A stretch of DNA of 64,000 bases, taken from contig CAUYUJ010014196.1 of assembly GCA_963575745.1 (NCBI GenBank), positions 140,001 through 204,000 on the forward strand, given 5' to 3'. The notes under the pieces are model-generated. The model was not told the origin of the DNA and searched no databases. It saw nothing but the letters and a program-made list of their open reading frames with translations. Origin of the DNA: Prorocentrum cordatum. Lineage: Eukaryota; Sar; Dinophyceae; Prorocentrales; Prorocentraceae. This document shows, one piece after another, positions 53,820-64,000 of the stretch; within the stretch, counting starts at the first letter, position 1, and each line of letters opens with the position of its first letter. The translations under genes and the position numbers were made by a program.

Positions 53820-54730
53820 TGAATGAGTGTGCGTTTGCCGACGCGCCATGGGCGTAGGGCTTCTGTCTGTCTGTCGAGCGCTCTGCGGGGCCCGATTTTT
53901 TTCGTGGCTTCGCTTTTGAAGCGGCGCGTGGAAACCAACGCGCTGCTTGTAACGTGCAACGTTCGCTGCAGCGTCCGCTTCAAGCTAGTCTCTCTCTCTT
54001 CTCCTCCTCGCCCTCCTCTTTTGCGATTCCATTGTTTGGTATGGCTATCGCGCCATTTTCGGCCCTGTGTGACACTGATGGCAGGTGCATGTGTGCGCGT
54101 TCTCCGTCCTAGTTGCAGCATGACTTGCGCGTCTCATTCGGGCCCGGGGCTATTGCGGTTTTTCCCCTCTCCTGTTCCCCGCCCTTCCCCCGCCTGTCCT
54201 CCTCCCCTCCTCTCTGCCTTTCCCTCGTGTGTACGATGTGGAACGTACCAACGGCTGTCAAGGCCTCGGGGGGTACAGGCACATGGCACACCCCGTTCCT
54301 CCGTTTTGTTAACATTCTCAGGGTGTTAGTGTCCAGCTGGTTGGGCTGGGATGATGTAAAATAATTCGTAGTGGCTTTATGTGAGGAATAACGCGCCTCT
54401 CAAATGCAACCGTTTTTTTTCCACCAGTGCTTAAGAGAACAAACTTAGTGCCCGGGAGGAGGTAGTTCGGTGTGCTTCTGGCTGCCTCGGTGTGCTTGTT
54501 CGTTCTTCTTTCTCCTCGTCCGCCTCCTTCCCCTCCTCCTCCTTTCCCTTTTCTCTGGATTTCATCAAGTTTGCGTGGTCAGTCACGGAGCTCGGACTCC
54601 GCTCGCGAAATCTGCATCCCCAGTGCCGTTAATACGTGGCCACGGAAGAGGCCCCTGGAGGACACGGTGGAGTCAGCAGAGAGGAGGCACAATGTCACGA
54701 AATTGTCCAACATCATCGCGCCAAAGATAA
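53820..54730. other. Probable LINE 3' flank, no gene recognised
   Basis: Polypyrimidine-rich stretches (53,985-54,030, 54,165-54,230, 54,500-54,555) and ordinary sequence. Part may be the 3' UTR of the preceding RT fragment. Open frames have no recognised domain. Confidence 0.4.
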
Positions 54731-56325
54731 TATTGTAATCTAATTTTTCTTATATATCACATACTGTGCGTGTTAAAAAATTGATATTGTTGCGCGTGTC
54801 GCCTTCGAGTTTCTGTTGTTTACGGGTTTCAAATTGATTCCCATCGCTTGACTTGAAATGGTCGGCGGCCTCATTTACATATGCATCGACGGAACAGTCA
54901 TATTTTGGCAGATCGATCGATCTACAATAATACATATGTGTGTTTGTGCATATGCGCAAACATATGCATTTAAACATATACATGTGTAGTCTCACATATG
55001 AAAACATGGTCGGATTGATATACATACATATGTCAATGTAAAAGAACGGCTTGATGCATACATTCACTTTTTGTAAACGCGAATGTGTTCGGAAGGAGGG
55101 GTGCACCTTCACACATATGTTATGTTTGAGATCTGTGGGTCGACGTGTCAGCTTGTATACATATATATATAGATGGGGGAGATAGCTGGATACATTCTAC
55201 ACAACACCAACGGACATGTATGCATACATCCGTATGAACACATGATTGGATACGTACATACCGTTCTGAATTTCCGGATCTTCAGAATACACCTTTTAGA
55301 GGGGCCTTCTGACCACGCCTTCTAGAGTCGCACAGAAGCCCTCTAGAGCCTTTTTTTTCGTGCCTCTCCAGAGGCCCTTTTAGAGGCTCATTGGAGCATG
55401 CTAGAACTCTTTAAAGCATTAAACAGAGACGGAGTTGTCTATGTGTCTTTTCGGCGCTTCTGAGAGCACCCGCAGATCATTACGTGTCTCTTCTGCTCCC
55501 GTGAGAGTTCGCGCATCCTGTTGCCGTTCTTCATAGTTTGAGAACGCAGAAAAACACCCGCATTGAAAAACACGACGTCGGAGTTTTAGGTCGTCATTCA
55601 TCACCGTTTCTCCTGCCATCGTCCGCGTCGCCTGCTGCGCCGAGCTGCTTCCGGAGGTCCCCAGCATCGTTCACCACCTGTCCGTTCCTTCACTCCCTCT
55701 TCCTATACTCCCCCTCCTTCAACCTTTCCCGCGCGGCGCTGACTCCCTAGTCGCCAGACCAACCTAATGGATCAACGATTCAGAGCGCAGCGTAGCACGC
55801 CAGTGAACATTTGTGTACATATGTATATTGATCGGCGAATTCGCTGCAACATATGTCGGTATGCCGATGTCCATAATGTAGGTGCATGGTTGGACCTGTA
55901 AATATGTGCATTGGGGTCTAGATGGGCACATGAATAGATGTATACGGATGGACGGGTAAAACTGTAGATGTATGGGCCGATCCGTATTTACTTACGAACA
56001 AATGTATTTATAGATATAGGCCGTTGGCTAAATAGACAAAGCTAGGGGTTGACATCGTGTAAATCGACGTGCATTGTGTACATGCATGTCCAGAAGGACG
56101 CATGGCCAGACGAATTGATATATATATATATATATATATCTTACCGATATATCTACAAGCCTACAGACAAGTGTAGATCAATGTAGATACGTGCATATTT
56201 AGATGCACACAAACACTCATGTTGGTACAAGCTTAACTCGTTCGACCGATGGACCGACTGATGCTACCTATATGCGTAGAAGGCTGTAAATATACAGATA
56301 TATGAATATACAGATATAGAGGAAG
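54731..56325. other. AT-richer island with ACATATGTATA words
   Basis: Base composition shifts toward A/T compared with the rest of the window. ACATATGT, CATATATATA and TACATACAT words recur (54,890-55,260 and 55,800-56,300), including (TA)n at 56,117-56,140. A CCCTCTAGAGCC / CTTTTAGAGGC short repeat lies at 55,295-55,400. No gene was seen. Confidence 0.55.
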
Positions 56326-57300
56326 AAGGGGGACGAGAGAAAGAGAGAGAGACAAAGAGAGAGAGAGAGAGAACAAAAAAAAAGACAGCGAGAGAGACAG
56401 CGAGAGAACGAGGGACAGAGAGAAAGAGAGCAGCCCCCCCCCGCCTTTTCCATTCCCCCACCCAGGCCCCACCCACGGCGCGCGCGCGGAGGGTGCGCGG
56501 GCAACCGCTGCCCCCTCCCATTACCCACCCTCCGTCGCGTGTGCGTGCGTGCGTGTGCCGAAAAGGTATATATAGAGCAACCGCAGTCCCCACCCTTCCC
56601 TTCAACACATAAAGTTGGGGGTGAAGAGTACCGGACGGCAGCCGCTACCTGCTCCCACGTCCCAATTGTGTTGTGTGTGCGGGGGTACAAAAGAGCCTTC
56701 ACTTCCCCCAATACACGGGAGCAGCAACTTTCCTCTCCCAGCTCGCTCTCTGCGTTGCGCGCGTGGAGAGAGGGAATAGGAGTGAGAGCGGGGGAGAGGG
56801 AGAAAGAGAGAGGGGGAGGATAAACAAACGATAGAATCCATTTCGCATCCGATGCCCCCCTCTGCGTTGTCAATGGATGGTGCGAGGGGTCTCTGTGGTA
56901 ACTACTGCTTGCTGTTATTGTCCACTCCGTGTTGCGCGGGAAGTGTGGGACAAAGGAATAGAGAGAGAGAGAGAGACAGAAAGAGAGAGTGAGATACATA
57001 TATATAGGGCGAGAGAGAGAGAGAGAGAACGAGCAACCATTACCCCTACCATTCCCCCCATCCCTTGTGTTCCACGCAGGGCACGAGAGAGGGATAGAGA
57101 GAGAGAGAGAGAGCAACCGCCAACCCCTCCCATTCGGCGGATATCTACCAGACGGGGAGGAGCATGCAGAAGAAATGAATCGCCCAGAGCAGAGGCTGAT
57201 ATTGACCAAACGATATATATATACATATATATATATGATCACCGATAAAGGTGCGAGAGACCAGCACAGAGAGAGAGAGAGAGAGATGAGCAAGATAGAG
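56326..57300. repeat. (GA)n-rich region
   Basis: (GAGA)n tracts at about 56,330-56,440, 56,765-56,820, 56,960-57,030, 57,085-57,112 and 57,262-57,290 alternate with CCCCTCCCATT words in a loose ~110-bp pattern. One (TA)n tract lies at 57,213-57,235. Ser/Leu and Arg/Glu frames are shadows. Confidence 0.8.
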
Positions 57301-58170
57301 AAAGGAAGCGATACTTTCGGATTCTATCGCCAGCGGGTGTCCACCGTCATCATCGTCATAACAATGACTGCTTTTAGCATTCGTTCGCATCGCCAGCGCG
57401 ATGCGTTAGAACACGTCACATGTTACCACCTTGCGGAACAAGAAAAAAGCGGGAACGTCGAGACACATCAGCCTCTTCGGGGCCTATTGCTGGGCTCCAG
57501 AGCAATCTTGGGAGGACAGGCTGCGCATGTCAGTTCGGGTTCCCAATCTCGGGCCCTTTGAAGTCCTGTTTTGGAGCTTCGTGGGATTTTTTGGATGTCT
57601 CGGCTGGAGTCGTGATGGGACCTTCGGAGTGCGTGGGCCGTCCTCGGTATTTCTATGTATCGAAGCCGCCTACGGCGAAGCACCGCCACCCTTTGCCGTT
57701 GGAAGCGCCAAGGTGGCCAAACGTTTGGCCAAAGTCTGCCCAAACTGTTAGACTACGCGTTCCCCTAATGAGGTGACCGCGGCTGTTGCCAAGGGGATGT
57801 GGGGGGCAAGGAATGGATGCGATGGATTGCTTGATCTGGCCGAACTTAGTTAGCTTCTATGTGGGTGACAGGTGTCCTAAGTGGTCTAGGTGGTGTGATC
57901 ACTCCGCCAAATGGGCGGGGCCTACGTAGCCCGGGCCGCCTACCCCCTTCAACCCACTTCTAAGCTATTTGATGCCAAAGACGATCCACCGTAGCGTCTT
58001 CTTCTAAGGTAACCCCAGCGGCCATTTCCGTAGCCATGGTGGAAGCCCTTGTGGGAACATTTGGAGGAGAAAGAGAGCCGGGGGGAGAAGGAGGAGGACC
58101 ACTGTAAGCCCAAGACGCATCGACGATGTTGCAATAAACCATCCGTCCGCATTACGTCTTCATAGGACCC
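57301..58170. other. Unassigned stretch with short ORFs
   Basis: A minus-strand frame from 58,142 to 57,960 reads without CG-repeat bias and ends in TLEEDATVDRLWHQIA. A plus-strand frame, 57,431-57,751, ends in AKRLAKVCPNC. Neither is recognised. They could be exon remnants. Confidence 0.25.
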
Positions 58171-58414
58171 TGAACGATTTAGTGTTGGAAATGGCCCATT
58201 CGAAGTCAACCGTCTGTCAATCCTCAGTGGTGCTAGCACTGCGCTTGTTGGACTTTCAGGCTGCGGATCAACGTTACTTTTGCGTCATGGCAGTCCTAAA
58301 TCTCGCCAGAGCGTCTTTCCTGGGAATTCAGCACCGCGAATCAACATCATTGTTGCGTCCTGAAATTCCGGAAACGTGTCAGAGCGCCGCTTCTGGGAAT
58401 TGGCCCTATGGATC

Positions 58415-58790
58415 CGTGAAACTGATGCAAACTTGCAGGGCGAATGTGCGCGTGGCTAGGGCGAGAGCCACGTTTTGGAAAGGAACCGCCTTCCATCCTT
58501 GAAAGTGCTGCTGTAGTTTAAGACGAACGTCCGCCGAGCTACGCCTGAGGCTACGTTTTTGGGGAACGACTCCCTCCAGGAGTGCAGCTGGTTGCAAATT
58601 TATATGGCACGTCTGGAGGCGCTAATGCGAGAACTGCATTGTGAAAGCCAGCCGCCCTGCATCCATGAACGTGAGGGACATCGCTCAAGCGAATGTACGC
58701 GGCGCTAGTTAAGGCGACAGTCACACGTTGAAACAAGGACCAGCCTTCCATCCGTGAATCTGCTGCGAACTTCCGAGGGGAGGCGGCGGC
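58415..58790. repeat. ~84-bp tandem repeat, about four diverged units
   Basis: Words recurring in order: GCGAAYGTNCGCGNGGCTAG, GGCGASAGCCACGTTTTGGA, CCTTCCATCCNTGAANNTGC, at about 58,440, 58,525, 58,610 and 58,690. Confidence 0.65.
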
Positions 58791-58799
58791 GGCGGAGGA

Positions 58800-58878
58800 G
58801 AAGATGCTGATGATGCTGATGATGCTGATGATGATGCTGATGCTGATGCTGATACTGATGCAGTTGATGATGATGATA

Positions 58879-58911
<33 letters not shown>

Positions 58912-59160
58912 CTGATGATGATGATGATGATGATGATGATGCTGATGCTGATGCTGATGCTGCTGCTGATGCTGATGCTAATGCTGCTGCTGATGCTGAT
59001 GCTGATGCTGATGCTGTTGATGGTTATGATGACAATGATGGTGATGATAAGGAGAAAGAGGAGGATGAGGTGGAGGGTGGGGGAGATGGAGGGTGAAGGA
59101 GATGGAGGAGGAAGAAGAGGAGGAGGAGGAGGAGGAGGAAGAGGGAGGAGGTTGTTGTTG
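58800..59160. repeat. (GAT)n / (GCTGAT)n then (GGA)n tract
   Basis: GATGATGCT alternation to about 59,035, then GGAGGA to 59,145 and a short (GTT)n. It lies immediately 3' of the minus-strand LINE ORF. Confidence 0.9.
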
Positions 59161-59181
59161 TGGATCGCGTGAACGCGGTGA

Positions 59182-61104
59182 CTAGAACAACTCGCTCCCA
59201 TCGGAATTGGGGTCAGACTCCACATCCGACCCACCTCGACGGGACGTCTCTCCGAGAGCCTGCACTCTATCCAAGCCAGAGGGAATGAGTCCGAAAGCCT
59301 CCAGGACCACCTGCTCGGATGCAAATCCAGGGGCTTCATGGGCCTCTCTGAGAGGGCAGCTCGCCGAACCAGGCGCAGCTTCGAACAACTCGTCTGACGC
59401 ATAACTCGCCTCTCTTCCAAAACTCAGCGGTTCTGGGAGGGCCAGCTTCAGGTCTTCAGAGTGGACGCGCGATAGTGAGAATGCCTCCCTCTGCTGATGC
59501 GTCCGAGCTGCGACTTGATGCCAGGGCTGGCTGGGACTCCCTTGCACTTGCCTTTGAGCGCAACGCCAGGACGGAAGCCAGAGCAGTGAGCCCCGCATCG
59601 AAAACAGAACGTGAGCCACTGGCCCCCTCTGGGAAGAGGGGCATGAAACGCGCACTCGAGAAGGGCATGGCTCCAGACGAAGCTCGCCAGAGGGTGCCAT
59701 GTCAGGCCAAAGCCTGCCTCCCGCCCCGCCGCCACCCGACTCCACGCCACCCGACCTCCCCCTCGCCGTCCCCTTCCTGCCCCGGCAGGCGGCGCGTCCT
59801 CGAGCGGCGGCTCCTGGGGGGGGCCCTGAGCCCGCTCGGCCTCGGGCTCCGCCTGGCCCTCGCGGCCCATCCCAGCAGGCGTCCGACCTGGCCGCAGTCG
59901 CCTGGCTGAGGTGAGCTTCGAGGGGCCCTGCCCAGCGTCCAGCTTCCTTGGCTAGGATACGAAAGCCCGCAACAAGATCGGCATGCTCCTGCTCTGCGCC
60001 ATGCAACCTCGCACCGGCTTTACCATGCATGTCTGCACTCTCACTGGCACGCTCTTCCCACCACGTGGTGAGGCCTCGGTTAACATCCACCGCCGGCGCG
60101 TGAGCCAAAGCCTTGTGGGCCTCATAGTCACACCGCTCGAAGCTGCTCCACAATCGGGACCACAGATGCCCACGAGGCGCCCTTGCCGAGGTCCCAGAGC
60201 CAGGTCCCTTGCGAAGCACTCCGAGGGTGGATCCACGGCCTAGAAACAACTCGAGCAGAGGCATGCCCATCTTTGTAAGCGTGTGCACTGCAACGTCCTC
60301 ACCGTCCTTGGAGGTCTGACGAGGCCCAAGGGACAGCGGGACGGGCCCGTGGGCCGCCGACACAACTTGGCCGAGCCGATCCACCTGCACTAGAGCCCAG
60401 CCTGCACGCGCCACCCCATGTAGTTGCGCGAACATCGCTGAGCCATCTGAAAAAATGCACCCCGTTAGCAACCCTGTCGCTGGCTTGTTGATCCAGTGCA
60501 CTCGGGGATCAGGCTCGGATGCGTGCACAAAGACAAGAGGTGAGGGGAAAACCCCTCTCGCAAATCCCTCGCCCACCTCCAACCCAACTTCCAACGCCCT
60601 CCCCGCCCTTTCCCGCAGCCAGCTCGAGACGCCACCCCTTCGCAGGCTGACATGAGCTGGGCAGTCGTACTGCCTGTGCCACAGGGTTCCTGGCGAGCCT
60701 TGGCAGAGGCGGCAGTGCGGGGAAGGGTGAAGACCGTGACCGTGCACTCTGGCTTGAGGCCAGTGCGCATTACACATTAATTTTCTAAAGGATCTCTGGT
60801 GTTGGACCGTCCACACCGCCGACTTTCCTCGAAGCAGCCCAGAGACCCCTTGCCAAAACATCGGGAACGACTGGACCTTCGGGCCCCCAAGTCCCTGGGC
60901 CCCGTGGTGGCCCAGGGCCTGACGGTCCGAGGCCCTCACGGCCGCGTCGCGCACGAAGGCTCTAGCTTCCATCGGAGCCAGCTGCAGCAAGTTCCAGGTT
61001 ACCCCAAAGTCACTGACTATCTGCGAGCTGACGAGGAAACCCATCCGATTCGAGCGAGCGGCGACAAGTAGGCAACATCGGCAGGCGAGGCAGCTCCTCT
61101 CCAA
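59182..61104 (-). CDS. LINE 3' ORF: CCHC knuckle and RNase H, 640 codons
   Basis: RNase H would degrade the RNA strand of the RNA:DNA hybrid during integration. From the ATG at 61,104, residues 1-130 continue the RT connection region (FWQGVSGLLRGKSAVWTVQH). C131, C134, H143 and C148 form a CCHC zinc knuckle (CRLCQGSPGTLWHRQYDCP). RNase H runs from about 216: FSDGS with the first Asp at 220, ARAGWALVQVD, DGEDVAVHTL with Glu 269, then KALAHAPAVDVNRG and ERASESADMHGKAGARLH with Asp 358. After about 415 comes a Gly/Pro/Arg-rich stretch, then an acidic tail. The chosen ATG is simply the first in this frame; upstream homology continues in other frames, so it is probably a fragment of a longer polyprotein and not a gene with its own start. 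Confidence 0.8.
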   Translation of the reverse strand: MERSCLACRCCLLVAARSNRMGFLVSSQIVSDFGVTWNLLQLAPMEARAFVRDAAVRASDRQALGHHGAQGLGGPKVQSFPMFWQGVSGLLRGKSAVWTVQHQRSFRKLMCNAHWPQARVHGHGLHPSPHCRLCQGSPGTLWHRQYDCPAHVSLRRGGVSSWLRERAGRALEVGLEVGEGFARGVFPSPLVFVHASEPDPRVHWINKPATGLLTGCIFSDGSAMFAQLHGVARAGWALVQVDRLGQVVSAAHGPVPLSLGPRQTSKDGEDVAVHTLTKMGMPLLELFLGRGSTLGVLRKGPGSGTSARAPRGHLWSRLWSSFERCDYEAHKALAHAPAVDVNRGLTTWWEERASESADMHGKAGARLHGAEQEHADLVAGFRILAKEAGRWAGPLEAHLSQATAARSDACWDGPRGPGGARGRAGSGPPPGAAARGRAACRGRKGTARGRSGGVESGGGGAGGRLWPDMAPSGELRLEPCPSRVRVSCPSSQRGPVAHVLFSMRGSLLWLPSWRCAQRQVQGSPSQPWHQVAARTHQQREAFSLSRVHSEDLKLALPEPLSFGREASYASDELFEAAPGSASCPLREAHEAPGFASEQVVLEAFGLIPSGLDRVQALGETSRRGGSDVESDPNSDGSELF

Positions 61105-62114
61105 GGGTGCTTCTTGTCAGCCGCTTTAGAAATGGCCGCGGCAATCGTGGTCTCTAGGATGCGGGCCTTCGGGTACCACCCCAGACCGCCGTAGCCCACT
61201 GAAACATCGCATGGCCAGAATAGGCAACCAGAGGGCCACGCATGAAACCTACGCGAAACTAGTGGAGCCAAATGCCCAGGCTAGCTCCCTTGGGGCCTCT
61301 CCCCGCATTGTGGGCCGCTGAGACGCGCAGCCCGTGTATGGCCGTCGGGGCCACCCCAACAACACTACTCCCCCAAAGGGCTGAGGCTGTGGCCCCCATT
61401 CTCTGGACAAGCGCTATATCGGCCCCCGCCTCCCTCAGAAGTTGAAGCCGGCGAGTCCTGGATCGAGCCGCGACGAACTTGGCCCTCGCGATGCCCACGC
61501 GACGTGCACCTCCGAAGACCGCATCCGCCCCACGGTTCCGATGGTGATCGGCACGATTGGAGGGATGCAGGGGCCACTGGCCTTGCGCAAGCTTGTCGGC
61601 CTCCGCCGAGCAGAGGTACTTCGTTTTATTCAGGGCGATGGGTAGCCGTAGTTGTTTTCAAGTCCTGGAACAGCTACCTGCTTTGGACGCCCACACGCCT
61701 GCAGCGCTACGTCGTCGACAACATTCCTGATGTAGAGCATCGGTCGCTCGGCTCTCGCTCGGGGGATGGGGGTCAAGAAGCGACACCTTTGCCACCGCCG
61801 TGGCACCCGAGCAGCCTGCGATCACTGCCCCGTTGGCGCGCAGAGAGGCCGACGCGCCACCGCCGTGCAACAGCACCCCGTGTCCAGCACACGTGCAGCA
61901 CAGGCCTCGCAAGACGCGAGTGGGAAATGCGAACGCGCGTGCTGCATGCTACGGGTCCTGATGTGGAACATTTCGTATAACTTGCTGAGATCCACCAGTG
62001 CGCTCCCCGATTGGAACCCCGTGGTCCTGCAGTAGCTCCCAAAGAGGTTGTGGACCCACCCTGCTCTCTCACACGTATTCGACGGGTTCGTGCCCCCGGA
62101 AACATCGTGCGCGT

Positions 62115-62152
<38 letters not shown>

Positions 62153-63084
62153 AGCGGCTGCAAATCGGCTGTCGGAGGCGCGATCGCAATTTCGTGATCA
62201 GGCAGAGCAGGCCTACGGGGCGCACGCCGCCGTCGGCCTTCGCGATGAAGGCCGTGTTCGTCATAAGCATGCGAAGGGCCTGGGGCGAGTCTTCAAACCT
62301 GAGCAGAATGTCCGACAATCTCAGCTGATGGTCCTCCGTTGAGTCCAGAATCCACCGATGGTGGAAGCCATCCCGCCCCAGCTCACCCCCTGGATTATAT
62401 GTTCTGCAGCCACGCCCCGGGTCCTCGAGCGTGAGGGGAGGGCGGTCTCCTTCACCCTCTGGAACTTCCCAGGATGAAGGGTGGCTGCTGCCGCGGCCCT
62501 CGACGTGCCAGAGTGGCACCCACTGGGTAAGCAAACGCTCGAGCGCCTCCTGCCCGCAAACGGGAACCCCGTCCAAGTCGAGCAGGGAGGTTGCATTCTG
62601 AAAGGTCTTCCGAGAGAAGGCATGGGCTGCTTTCCCCCCTCCTTTGACAGATTGGGTCGCCCAAGTCCTCCACTCTTTCACGGATGTCTTGGCATCTTCC
62701 CCCCGTCTCCTGCTTGCCTCCTCCTCCAGGTGCGTCCAGATCGGCAGGGCGAGACGCGGTCGAGAGGTGGCCTCGCCGGCCGGGGCGGCAAGGCTGGCGG
62801 CGCTGCAGTGACCGTCGCTCGGGGACATCACGGAGACCATGCGCAATTTTGCTCGCGAGCACCCCCATTCCACCTTCCGATGAGCGACCTGCCAGCATGC
62901 CCGGGCCTACCTCTGACAGTGTTTTGGCAGCGAAGGGCGAGACCCAAGAAAGCAATCCAGGCAGTCGTCTGCGCACTGAACCGTCTCTTTTGTTCCTTAT
63001 CCCAGGCCACCCCCAGGGGCACCCACTTGGTCTTGGGCCCCTGCCCCCGTCCAGCAACACCAAGGGCAGAACCTCCGAGCCCAT
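61017..63084 (-). pseudogene. Minus-strand LINE reverse transcriptase, frameshifted
   Basis: Pieces in order: an N-terminal helical region (62,873 to about 62,450); GELGRDGFHHRWI at about 62,387; KADGGVRPVGLL (fingers) at 62,240-62,205. After a frame change comes motif A, SALVDLSKLYEMF, at 62,004-61,966. Another frame gives motif B, GAVIAGCSGATAVAK, at 61,831-61,787. A further change gives motif C, NVVDDVALQACG, with VDD at 61,719-61,711. The connection domain (RVGIARAKFVAARSRTRRLQ, SALWGSSVVGVAPTAIHGLR) is open at 61,498-61,259 and continues with GYGGLGWYPKARI at 61,271-61,017. Catalytic Asp residues survive, but no single frame joins them. A (CT)n microsatellite sits exactly at the first frame switch. 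Confidence 0.83.
62116..62151. repeat. (CT)n microsatellite inside the RT
   Basis: About 18 CT dinucleotides. On the coding (minus) strand it reads GAGAGA, translated as alternating Arg-Glu, between the fingers and motif A. Confidence 0.93.
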
Positions 63085-63241
63085 GGTCTTCCTGCAGACG
63101 GTCTCCCGACAACTCGAACCACTCCTGCACCATCATATCAAGCGAAGTGGCCTGGATATCTCCAGCATCCCAAGACCAGGCGTACGTACGAGGCTCCTGT
63201 TGAGGTCCTAGCAAACCCATGGGGAAGGCCTTGAACCTGCC

Positions 63242-63974
63242 CTACTGCAACATCTTCACCACGTGCGACACCTTCGATATCTTCAGGAGAACTGGGGAGC
63301 GCGGATATGAGGGCGCCCCGTAGCGCACCGTGACCTCCTGCTCCCTCGAGGCCAATATTTCGGCCACCACGAAGGAGTCCAACATCTCTTCCAGACTGGC
63401 CCCCGTCACAGATCTCCTGCTCCTCCCCCAGAATTTGTTGATCAGCTGCATCTTGGTCTGGCCCATCAGGGCCACCTCCTTCCAGCGCCGCCTTCCCTCC
63501 TGGTACCTGCGAGCACGTAGGCGTAGATGGCGCCACGATTGTGCCACGCACCGTCTGGAGCCAACCATTGTCCTGCAGCTGTTCTGGCGTGAAATTAAAA
63601 TCTGCTTGCGAGATCCACGGGCGAGCTTGCCCTGGGAGGTATTCACCTATAGCAGTAAGCATGTGGACGCTGGGTCCTGCCAGCTCCTGCCCTGTGACGA
63701 AAGAGGCCGTGACGAACAGTGTGCCCACTGGGAAACCCATGTTCACGACCCTGCAACACACCCTGTTCGAACACGAAGCGAAAAGCCCACTTTCGATCGG
63801 TGCCAAGGCTGAGTTGTTGACTACAGCGATCGAAGCCCCAGCCGAGCTCTGAAGGGGTCCATGGCCAGTGCTATGGGCTAAACTGAGCGACGTGAGCATG
63901 TTGTGACGATTGCACCACCCACGCGCAGACATCGCCTTATTCTCAGACTTAATGCGGGTCTCGTGGCACATCAC
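63242..63974 (-). pseudogene. Minus-strand LINE endonuclease, frameshifted
   Basis: Frame from 63,974: VGTLFVTASFVTGQELAGPS and then SQADFNFTPEQLQDNGW, with the Asp-Phe-Asn catalytic motif at 63,602-63,594, and GTIVAPSTPTC to 63,513. The downstream part continues in the frame that starts at 63,646: QINKF-like helix, then EEMLDSFVVAEILA (63,400-63,355) and VTVRYGAPSYPRSPVLLKIS (63,331-63,272). In the family the last motif normally carries His (S-D-H or P-H-x-P-V); here Arg occupies that place. The start of the domain, with the Asn and Glu motifs, lies near or beyond the window edge. Confidence 0.78.
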
Positions 63975-64000
63975 GACATGAGGAGGAGCCTGATTCCCCA

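Larger units (their letters stand above)
59182..64000 (-). mobile_element. Minus-strand LINE with endonuclease, RT and RNase H
   Basis: Reading from the window edge leftward: endonuclease (63,974-63,290), linker, RT (62,600-61,300), connection, CCHC knuckle (60,714-60,660) and RNase H (60,450-59,990). The 5' part upstream of the endonuclease lies beyond 64,000. The 3' ORF ends at 59,182 next to a GAT/GGA tract. At least four frame changes separate the domains, so the copy is probably dead, although its last 640 codons are open. It is a different subfamily from the 48.8-kb element: motif C is VDD instead of YADD and it carries RNase H. Confidence 0.88.

Noticed and set aside
58027-58037. TCCGTAGCCAT matching the start of the dinoflagellate spliced leader
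   Set aside because: The match stops after 11 bases; the expected TTTTGGCTCAAG does not follow and no gene lies downstream, so chance is likely.

Overview
This window looks like nuclear DNA of a dinoflagellate, probably a GC-rich one; that is an inference from content, with no species marker seen. The evidence is the near absence of ordinary genes, many unrelated minisatellites and GC-rich trinucleotide tracts, a voltage-gated channel of the degenerate-filter kind that I recall as common in these algae, and relics of non-LTR retrotransposons with the endonuclease, reverse transcriptase and RNase H layout common in dinoflagellates. I saw no rRNA, tRNA, CRISPR array, bacterial operon or viral gene. 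Layout: 1-7,490 is a diverged GC-rich repeat family (family A, seven recognisable copies, the last stranded at 12.4-13.1 kb). 7,529-10,455 and 11,660-12,049 are two blocks of one 90-bp minisatellite that split family A. 12.05-16.03 kb is microsatellites and 12-bp satellites. The only convincing cellular gene is an intron-free channel exon at 17,489-19,198 (+). 20.25-23.33 kb and 35.6-40.2 kb are two related composite arrays built from the same modules in similar order. 23.47-28.4 kb is a composite of a 16-bp GAGTCTGAGTATGAGT-type tract and roughly 152-bp units; the same family returns inverted at 33.36-33.60 and 41.28-42.64 kb, where it forms a nearly identical 152-bp tandem array. 28.6-31.4 kb is a higher-order array of about 100-bp units, followed by a degenerate telomere-like TTAGGG tract at 31.4-32.04 kb. 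34.5-35.3 and 45.3-47.3 kb carry GAC/GTC trinucleotide tracts. From 48.78 kb the window turns to retroelements: a nearly full-length degenerate LINE on + (48,782-52,630), a 5'-truncated RT fragment of a different type on + (53,025-53,819), and a third LINE on - running from the window edge to 59,182, which keeps a 640-codon open frame with a CCHC knuckle and RNase H. The genes do not form a pathway. The window shows repeat turnover: arrays expanded within older arrays, composite cassettes duplicated and inverted, and LINEs decaying by nonsense codons (+ copy) or frameshifts (- copy). Boundaries of degenerate repeats are approximate because they were read by eye.
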